Assembly (NCBI GenBank): GCA_963682055.1
Contig: OY821745.1
Coordinates: 22,813,342-22,877,341, forward strand
Reading direction: 5' to 3'
From: Primula veris
Lineage: Eukaryota > Streptophyta > Magnoliopsida > Ericales > Primulaceae
DNA length: 64,000 nt
The translations under genes were made by a program, and so were the position numbers. Below the pieces are notes generated by a model. That model searched no databases, was not told where the DNA came from, and was given only the letters and a program-made list of their open reading frames with translations. Of the stretch, positions 56,152 through 64,000 are shown in pieces. Position 1 is the first letter of the stretch, and every line of letters starts with the position of its first letter.

Positions 56152-59100
56152 CTGCAATAACTAACCATAATACAGATATTACAAATATGAATTACACTAT
56201 CCAAATACTACATATTGTACTTTTCGTAAATTACACCCATGACCCATCAGTTAAACCAACACAAAAACTGTACCACAAATGGCAGCAGTATTCAGGAACA
56301 AGAGACTGTAAGAAAATCCTCGCTCTAGACTTTTGTGCTTTTCGCGAAAGTATACCAATCAGTTAAATATAAATGAATTACATGAGCAAGTGCATTGCAA
56401 AAAAGCTGCCTTAAATCAAGTTCAGCAGAAATATTTTTTTGACTCAAGTGTAAAAGATATTATGTAAAAGCAATGGGATTTCAACATGGGTTTAATCTCA
56501 AAATGATAAACTATTGACCCCAACCGCATAAAATCTATCTATGCCTTTAGTCAGTAGACTCAATTCTGGACTTCAAGTTATACAACATATGTTAGGGTAC
56601 GAGAAGTCCTCTACGCACCACCATTTTACATCGCCTAACAGTTTAACGATAAAAGCGCACTTAGAAAAGATAATTATAGTGCATATCAAAATATAAAAGG
56701 GCTTTTATCAAATATCTCAATAACCTTTTTTTAATCTGTTGCTTTGTTGGGGTAAAATAACGGATCAAAACACATTTCCATATAGGTAACACCAGGGTTC
56801 AAAAGACAAGAGTGGACGATTTGGATAAGGTTACTACAAGTGATACCTTACCATGATAAGCAGACGTCAAAAACAGATAATTGCTCCCAACGATGAAAAT
56901 GTCTCCGTTAATTTTTAATGAGGGAATTACACACCTTACGTAAGTCTGTTTTATAAGAGTTAGCTAGCTCTTGTCAGGAGGTTTAAAATTTTAAATCTGC
57001 ATTAACTGGGTGTTTTATTTCATTTCTGCAGTTAACTAGCCAAGTTCGTAGTGTGAGCTAAGTGGGCATATCAGCCTAATTTCATCTAAAGAACCTACAT
57101 AATCTTACATATACAGAACTGTTGTATCAGAAACATATTGACAATTTCCCAAGTTGAGTAACTGAATACGTCCTTATGGACCATGAGAATAAAGATTTCC
57201 CTCGGTTTTTTAAGACTTGCAAAATGTTAATATGATTAACCATAACTTGCAAAAACTTTTAGGACGGAAACGACGAGAATTAAACAACATAGAAAAAGTA
57301 CAATCTTGCTGAGAACGGCATAAATAGGGGAAATAGTGTTTTCAAGGACAAGAAGGAGTCAAATCAAAAGTGCACAAATGAATATAAATGCATTTCTCTT
57401 CAACAATCGCAAAAAGTAAATGAGTATGGAGAAAGATGAAACCTTTGGAACTTCATTGTTAACCACCACAGCACCAGCAGGATGATCTTCTATTTCATCA
57501 TCTTTACCCTCTTCATCCCCTTCAGCAATGACTTGATCACACCACTTACTCATCTCTCTCATTTGTTCTTTCATCCTCTTCAACCTCTGTAAAAAGAACC
57601 AACCAATTTCAATGCCTTGATTTCCCAAAAACAGAGAGAGATTAAAAAAAATTAATATAGGAAACAAAAATAATAATAATGTTATTCCATACACTTCAGA
57701 TGCAGAATGAGAGGAACATTCATCTTGTATACCTAATGTGAACCACTAATCTAGATAATCCTCTGTTGCCTCGATTATCAAGAAAATAGAATAAATATTT
57801 AATAAGCTCTGAACTTATAATGTAATTGCTGGACTTCAATTACAGATCAAGATACATCAGGATATGGAAAACGTAAATTCTCAGAACATCCCCTTAATTC
57901 TATTGGACTACCCTCTAGTAAGCAAGGAATTCAGAGACATAAAAATGAAGTTTCAAAATTCAAAGTCGGAGTTTTTAACTATCAAGATCGGAGCGAAAAA
58001 CTAACTGTAAGGGTGCGTTTGGAACCCGAAAAATGTCACGAAAAAGAAAAGAAAAAGAAAGTAAAACCAAGTAAAATGAATTTGAAATCATTTTCCGGTC
58101 ATGTGTTTGGAAAGTTGGGAAATTAAGAAAAAAGAAAAGAAAAAAAGGGAAGAGAGAAGCTAGTCTTACTTTTCCCATTTGTTTTCATTTTCCTCACACT
58201 TTTGAAAGGAAAATGGTTTCTCTCATTATACACACACAGTTTTCTCTCACTTTCTTTTATTTTCTTTTCCATTGGTTTTCCTATGCAAACAAATACAAGA
58301 AAATGTTTTCTCGGGAAATCATTTTTATTTCTCATGAGTTTTCCGGGTTCCAAACACACCCTAAATCCAGAGACTCTGCAAAGGGATCATTTGTCATGAC
58401 TACTAACTAATGGACTGCAATTGATGTGAATACTAATCTCAGTACAAAAAATAAACTCGATCCGGCTCTACCCAGACTTTTCTGGTTCACCCCAACATTC
58501 CCCACTTGTCCGTCACTGCCATCATTTTACAAAAAACAAATAAGAATTAACCCACGAATCAATTTCCCAATTATCAAGAACTGAGAGAAGCTATTTAAAA
58601 ACCAACAAATTGATACAAAATCCTTGTCTCAATATATTTCCCTGAGTATCGATAACTGATACTGTAATTAACGTAAAACAAATAAATCAACAGCATTGCC
58701 ATCATTATAATAAAATAAAAGAGAAATTAAACTCGGAAAACTCCAAACAAATTCTCCAATTATCAAGAACTGAACGAATAAGTCAAAAACCACACTCTCC
58801 ACAAAAAACGCCAGAATCAAAATCCCCAATTATCAGAACTGGCATAAACAAATTAAAGACGAACAAATTGATGCAAAACTTTGTCTCAGTATATTCCCTA
58901 AAAATTTACAATTAACCGAGACTTTGTCTAATTCAAAACACAATAACCAACATATTACAATGTTCGAGACTTAAATATCAAAATTTGTGGTTAAAAGATT
59001 AGGAATGGATGCTCAACGATACTGTCTCTTTGCACCAATTCTGAAACAAAAATCTAAATTGGGTTTTTGATAGGAAAGTATGGTACAGAACATTAACTTT

Positions 59101-60088
59101 CCCAAAATTAAACTCATACAGTAACAAAAATAAATTCTCATATCATCAAACAACCCAACCCCCCCCACCCCCACCCCCACACCCCCCCACCCCACCCCCC
59201 CCCCCCCCCCCCCACCCCCCCTCCAAAAAAAACATAAATTTATCTAAGCAATTATCAAAACCCCTAAATTATTAAAAGAATCAACTAACTGAAAATCCTA
59301 AAAACCCAATAACCGAAATTACCAAGGAACAGAGAACAAGCAAGAAAATGAACAGCTAATTAACAATTGAAAATACCAAAAACTGTAACCTTTAGAATTG
59401 GGGCCTTCACAAACCTAATTACCGAGAAACGGAGAACATCTGATCAATGGAAAATACTAAAAACTCAATAACCGAAAATACGAAGGAACATAGAACAGGC
59501 GAGAAAATAAAGAGCTAATTAACAATTTTTTTAACGAAAATAAGAATAAAGCAAAAACCTCAAATCAAAATGTAAAACCTTCATCTCAGCAATTATCAAA
59601 AACTAATATCCGGAGTTACCAAGTAAACAGAAAAAGTAAAAAAAAAAAAAACTAATTTAAAACCGAAATCACCAAGAAACAGAAAACAAGCGAGAAAATA
59701 AACACAGCTAATTAACAATTTATTTTACATTAAAAAAAAAAGAAGAAGAAACCGAGACCTTAGAGTTGGGGCTTTCAGCGATGAGATCCTTCTCGGGGGC
59801 AGACACGGATCTACACAACCTCCTACTGGGTGTCACGACGTCAGCAGAAGAACCCCCAACCTGAACATTAACGGGGGGCATCAAGGGTGCGGGGTCGGAG
59901 GTACAGCGACGGAGAGGGAGAAAGGTAGTCATCAGAGAGGAAGAGGGAGATTGGTGAAGCAGCCGAGGAGGGAGAGGGGGAGTGAGGGGTCTGTCTCTCT
60001 TCGGGTTTCGGTTGAGGGGGGAGGAGGGAGAAGGGGAGAAGCAGGCGTGGGAGGTCTCGTGATCGGGTTCTTGGAAGTTCATCATCAT
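56002..60088 (-). CDS. Three-exon host gene, plant protein of unknown function (207 residues)
   Basis: Exons 60088-59759 (110 codons), 57586-57443 (48 codons) and 56151-56002 (49 codons plus stop), all phase 0 with GT-AG introns. The N-terminus is Pro/Ser/Arg-rich and basic, with short motifs Arg-Arg-Cys-Thr-Ser-Asp-Pro and Cys-Arg-Ser-Val-Ser-Ala-Pro that look like phosphorylation sites. Exon 2 is a short charged helix (Met-Arg-Glu-Met-Ser-Lys-Trp-Cys). Exon 3 ends with a compact Cys-Pro-Cys-Ser-Lys-Ala-Tyr-Gln-Phe-Leu-Leu-Ser-Gly-Asn-Asn-Cys-Tyr-Tyr-Lys motif. I believe small uncharacterised plant proteins share this C-terminus, but I cannot name a function. No signal peptide or membrane segment. 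The frame is intact, so it is probably expressed. A TATA box lies about 75 bases upstream. Confidence 0.8.
57443..57586 (-). CDS. Unknown gene, exon 2
   Basis: Acceptor TTTTTACAG before 57586 and donor AAG|GT after 57443. 48 codons in frame with exons 1 and 3. Confidence 0.82.
58011..58361. mobile_element. Tourist-like MITE (family M), copy 3, in intron 1
   Basis: 351 bp. Ends GGGTGCGTTTGGAACCCG / inverted GGGTGTGTTTGGAACCCG; flanks TAA at 58008-58010 and 58362-58364. This is the best-preserved copy of the family in the window. Confidence 0.92.
59160..59221. repeat. C-rich tract in intron 1
   Basis: About 60 bases almost entirely C with scattered A. The complementary strand can form G-quadruplexes. 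Confidence 0.95.
59759..60088 (-). CDS. Unknown gene, exon 1
   Basis: Starts at the first of three consecutive Met codons. Ends AAG|GT at 59759/59758. The GC-rich coding composition contrasts with the AT-rich surroundings. Confidence 0.85.
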
Positions 60089-60158
60089 GCTCGACTTTCT
60101 CGAGTTTTTGTTTCTCTCTATATATATCTATGTATCTATCTCTGTATGTATCGATTGG

Positions 60159-60168
60159 TATTTATATA
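60159..60168 (-). promoter_or_regulatory. TATA box of the unknown gene
   Basis: Reads TATATAAATA on the minus strand, about 75 bases upstream of the start at 60088. Pyrimidine-rich sequence, typical of plant 5' leaders, lies between them. Confidence 0.6.
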
Positions 60169-60169
60169 G

Positions 60170-60930
60170 AAGAAAGGGTGAGAATTGGCGGGAGGGAGAT
60201 TATATATACACTACATAGATTCGTATTATACATTGGTTGAATATGATTAGTAATTTAGTACCTATACAAATGATTCTTCCATTTTATATTTATGGATTTG
60301 GTACATGTCGTATCAATTTTCTATTGTTTGTACATTGATATTCATGCAATTGGTTAAAAAGTTTGGACATTAGAGATGTAACCATTTGTGTACTACATTT
60401 GTGTGTATAAGTAGGTTCATGTTATGGGTATTATGAAAAATACAACACAATGAATAGTAAATTTTTCAAATCTAGGACTAGAAACAGTTAGGACACGACA
60501 ATTAATTGAATTTATAAATATATTATTTATATAGCTTTATATTTATATAGTTTACCGAATCAAGAAAAATTATAGATACATTATTGGGACCGTCAAATCT
60601 TAGTAATAATTTTCTTTCATCTGAATGTTTTGTTGATTTATGAGATCAAATGGTAAATTTTGAAAGCTTAGATATAAGCGTAGTTGATATAAAGTTATCA
60701 CGAGAAGTTCTCCAATCTTTAGTTGAATAGTTAACTTTCTCGGTAAAATTAATAGGTTGGTATGTAATTGTCAAATATAATGCTTGCTTTATGTTGAAGT
60801 TTAACTTTTTTAAGCTATGAACAAACTGTTATGCACTTTCTAAAATATATGGCACTAGATATGCAGTCCAAAATATAGTAATACATATGCAGTTAAGCAT
60901 TTCCTTTCCCGTTATAGCTATGTGCAGCAT
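60170..60930. other. AT-rich intergenic DNA
   Basis: Upstream region of the unknown gene. No element or coding sequence is seen. Confidence 0.5.
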
Positions 60931-60934
60931 GTCG

Positions 60935-61200
60935 GAGCCTCATTAGAGCCTTATTAGAGTTTTCGACAGCCCAACGAAGGTTTAGTCAGCTCATCAGAGC
61001 TCTGGACATTCCGTTAGAGCTTTGAGAAGCCCTTCGGGGACTCATTAAAACATTGGCAGAGATCTCGTCGATCGCTAGAGCTTGGGACATCTTCTAGGAG
61101 CTCAAGGGAACCCCGTTGGAACTATGGGCAGACTTTCTGAGCCTTGTTCGAGTCGCTGGAACCTCGTTGGACTTATGATAAGTTTAGTGGAACCTCGTTG
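60935..61200. repeat. Imperfect short repeats
   Basis: Divergent units around TTAGAGCCT, CCTCGTTGGA and GAGCTTTG recur every 25-40 bases. The unit is not well defined and no element borders are seen. Confidence 0.5.
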
Positions 61201-61206
61201 AAGTGA

Positions 61207-61483
61207 GGCCTCGTTTGGTTGTATCATTAGTACCTCGGGATCGGACTACTAATCCCATAGACCCCACAAATGCTATGTTTTGCAAAACATTAGACTCCGA
61301 ACTAGTTATCCGGTCCGGACTATAAATGATGGCAAAAATGTGCATTTACAATACCATAGGGGGTGGTATTAGGAATAGTTCAATCCCGAATATATTACTT
61401 ATCCGGCCTTCTTTTCAAATCTCATTCATAATACTATCGGATTATTAATACCGAGATTAATAATTCCGCAACCAAACGAGACC
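61207..61483. mobile_element. Tourist-like MITE, 277 bp
   Basis: Ends GGCCTCGTTTGGTTG / inverted GGTCTCGTTTGGTTG; flanks TGA at 61204-61206 and 61484-61486. The interior holds ATTAATA-rich inverted sequence. Confidence 0.85.
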
Positions 61484-62289
61484 TGAGAGTGTTGTGTGTT
61501 GAGTGGGTTTTTAATGAATTTATTTAAGAACTGTAGTTTTTGAAAAGAAATGTTGGGAATTATTGATTAAGTAATACAACTTGATTCATTGTACTATTTG
61601 GTCATTTTCATATATACTCATATCAAATACTCCATAAGCATTGATCAGGGCCGTCTTATGCAAGCCAAACAAGCCAGCGTGTCAATGTGTCGATCCTTGA
61701 ATAGGTGCGAAAAAGAGCCGGTAAGTTTTTTTTTCATTTTAAAACTAAGTTTTTTTTACTAATAAAATCCAAGAAGAACCAATGTCATTTGATGATATAT
61801 TTTGTGTAATTGTTTAAGACAATGTTTTGTTTAATTATGATAAAGTTGGAATTTTGTAATTTTTGGTGATTTGAATTTCTTTTACGTAAGTTATCAATTA
61901 TTTCAGACAAAGTTAAAAAAAAACAGGTCCAAAAGATATACGACTAAGATGTAATAATGAGCCGGACCGGTCTTGAAAAATAACATTTTATCATATTATT
62001 AGTTATCGTGGTTTAATTCTGAATGTATGACATTGTTGTTGGTATCTTTGCAGTTTCTATTATACGTTAATCTTGCAATTCGTTTATCATTATAATTGAT
62101 CCTATTTCACTCAAGTATTGCAGTGCCATATACCATCGAGGATTTGCACTCCAATTTATTCCTAATTGCATATATTTTTTGTTCGTCAAAGTCCAAATGC
62201 ATACATATAAATGGGGATATAAATTTCAGAGTAAAACACATCCATATTCATAGAAATACGAAAACATAGATAAACATATGCTACACCAC

Positions 62290-62470
62290 TTAAATCAAGT
62301 AGCTCAATTAGAAAATGAGTTAGTTTAACCTAGCTTTTCGGGTTCAAGTGTTTAGGGTTCGAGTCTTGATAATTTAGCTATAACTAAATTTTTGTGATGA
62401 AGAATCTTATCACTGTTGTACTCTTGCATATAATTGTTATAATTATAACAAGATTGACGTACGGAAGGAA
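62290..62470 (+). mobile_element. Possible tRNA-derived SINE remnant
   Basis: An A-box-like TAGCTCAATTAGA (62300-62312) and a B-box-like GGTTCGAGTCT (62356-62366) are spaced as in plant SINEs. The 3' end and target duplications are not resolved. Confidence 0.35.
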
Positions 62471-62611
62471 ATGATCTAAAAAAAAATCCACTCCGCCCCA
62501 AAACAATTTCTACTTTGATTATAAAACAATTAACGTACATTAAAAATCGAATAAATAAACATGCATTATAACTAAAATTAGAGTATTTAAACTAAATGAG
62601 GAGGATTTATG

Positions 62612-62804
62612 CACTACAAAATAATGTTTGATTTAGTGAGAATTAAAAGCTGTTACAAACCTGTCACTAATTTAAAAATATGTCACAAATCTATCGCAAA
62701 TTGACTAAACTGTCACAAAGCCGTCACAAAAACCGTAGTTAATAAGCCCGTAACAAAAAATATCGTCACTAATCTCGTCGTGATTTGGTTATTTTTTTGT
62801 AGTG
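62612..62804. mobile_element. Miniature CACTA element, 193 bp
   Basis: Starts CACTACAAAATAATG and ends TTTTTTTGTAGTG, with the 3-bp duplication ATG at 62609-62611 and 62805-62807. The interior has repeated GTCACTAA/GTCACAAA words typical of CACTA subterminal DNA, related in style to the large CACTA at 41077-54105. Confidence 0.85.
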
Positions 62805-63102
62805 ATGCTACCCCACACCTAGAGCTTTTACCTCATTTAGTTGCGGGATAGTAGTCTTGAGAATACTACTCCAGTTCGGATTCGGAGCGGGATATAAATT
62901 GAAGGCCGGGATGACAATCCCAACATTATTACTAATATTTCAAAATTGTATCATTCATAGTGTAAAACGTTTACACTTAACGCAACCAGACACATCATTT
63001 ATACATACTAATAGGGGTGGAATTTTATAGCGAGTGTACCAACCAACCATAATTACTACTCATACTGTATTTGCGGTAGTATCACATATGTGGTACGGTA
63101 AT

Positions 63103-63232
63103 ACCGTACTGTTCAAGTGAAGTTGTACGGTAACAATATCAAATTTTAAATAACATGGTAATATATCACCGTACCGTTCAAGTGAAGTTGTACGGTAACG
63201 ATATCAAATTTTAAATAACATGGTAATATATG
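63103..63232. repeat. 65-bp tandem duplication
   Basis: Two copies (63103-63167 and 63168-63232) of an ACCGTACTGTTCAAGTG... unit, differing at a few bases. The neighbourhood 63010-63790 is rich in GGTAC/GTACC-type inverted words and may be an unclassified DNA element. The remaining sequence to the window end is AT-rich with no gene. Confidence 0.85.
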
Positions 63233-64000
63233 ATTATACCGAACATTTATAATTAAATTATTATATTATATTTGTAAGGTACTTATGAAGACTTAAAAAA
63301 CTTAAAGATTTATTTTATTGTGGTTTTGCTGAAGAATGTTTAGTTGACATAATGTTTTGTAAAATGCTATTTGTTTTCAAAAATCATTTTCACATTTTTG
63401 ATTTTATCTTTAAAACTTGAAAATGTTTTAAGTGTAAAGCTTAGGAAATGTATGTTTTATTCTCAGATATATTTTTTATTAGTGTGACGTATTATATAAG
63501 TACATGTTATCTCAAGTCATTATATATGAGATGAGTAAAAAAATTGCAATGCGTTTTTATAACACATTTGAGTTTTCATGATGAATTTTTGTTGGTTTTA
63601 ACATATTATTAGTTGTAGATGGTTTTATTCTACTTTTTTACATGCTATTTTATGTTGGTAATGTAGCGTACTATAATATTACTATAACGGTTACCATACT
63701 ATTACTGTATCGGTACGATACACCGAACGTGTAGTATAGCGGAGGTGCGGTACAGTCATCGTACAAATAAAACTCATATTGTATTGTACTCTAATGGTAC
63801 GATAAAAATAGCAATGTTATTGCAGCAACCCCAGCCTACCTATTAATAACGATGTGTTAGTAAAAAAAAGGAGACTATAATTATTATTATTATTACAAAT
63901 ACTAATAAATAACAAATAAATAAATAAAGAGAAAAAATAAGTTTAGTACAACAAACTATAGTACTGTTAACAATTTGGGTACTCATCTTTTAAATTTTTC

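Noticed and set aside
61650..61975. Possible hAT-like MITE with CAGGGCCGTC-type left end and GACCGGTCTTG-type right end
   Set aside because: No matching 8-bp flanks and only weak inversion between the ends.
62820..63000. Possible Tourist-like MITE around TTTAGTTGCGGGAT and CGCAACCAGACAC
   Set aside because: Ends show partial inversion, but no flanking 3-bp duplication and unclear borders.

Overview
The window is nuclear DNA of a flowering plant, most likely a eudicot. It is AT-rich and carries plant LTR retrotransposons, Tourist/hAT/CACTA/Mutator DNA elements, TTTAGGG-type repeats, a CYP71-type cytochrome P450 with the family's single intron, and a spliced plant gene of unknown function. The species cannot be named from the sequence. 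Only two host genes are visible, both on the minus strand; almost everything else is transposable elements, often nested.

Layout. 1-8343: right part of a minus-strand Copia element (Copia-1). Its two LTRs are identical over the 409 bases that can be compared, but its gag-pol frame has three nonsense codons. 8367-13868: a hAT element with an 8-bp target duplication. It was invaded by two abutting Tourist-like MITEs (8636-9453) and by a decayed Copia (Copia-2, 9955-13730), which itself holds a Sirevirus-type solo LTR (10595-11772). 14308-28732: a two-exon CYP71-clan P450. Its intron of about 12.9 kb holds a MITE, split by a Copia (Copia-3, 16090-27690, TTACT duplication), split in turn by a Sirevirus-like Copia (19456-25253).

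30122-39945: a Tat/Grande-like Ty3/Gypsy element with matching LTRs. Its RT/RNase H part is deleted. It carries a five-copy 95-bp repeat and a spliced antisense gene with its own TATA box. That antisense gene is interrupted by a Cassandra-type solo LTR containing a 5S rRNA-like domain (37547-37836, GCCTC duplication).

41077-54105: a probable CACTA element. It hosts the most interesting object in the window, a 9.1-kb Mutator-like element (44485-53618) with a perfect 9-bp duplication GAACGAATT. This MULE encodes an uninterrupted 897-residue protein that fuses a FAR1-like zinc finger, a MULE transposase core, a SWIM zinc finger, an AT-hook and a C-terminal OTU-type cysteine protease domain. It also carries a four-exon plant mobile domain (PMD) gene. 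Just inside each end lies a four-unit array of palindromes with an exact 40-bp period. A third array, with a different but still self-complementary core, lies between the two genes beside a telomere-like TTTAGGG tract.

56002-60088: a three-exon gene for a 207-residue plant protein of unknown function, with a MITE in intron 1. 60170-64000: intergenic DNA with another Tourist-like MITE, a 193-bp CACTA miniature element, a possible SINE and a 65-bp tandem duplication.

The insertion order can be read from the nesting. In the P450 intron it is MITE, then Copia-3, then Sirevirus. On the left it is hAT, then MITEs and Copia-2. In the middle it is CACTA, then MULE. Long G/C homopolymers occur in several elements, and some frame breaks fall in homopolymers, so sequencing error must be considered for those.
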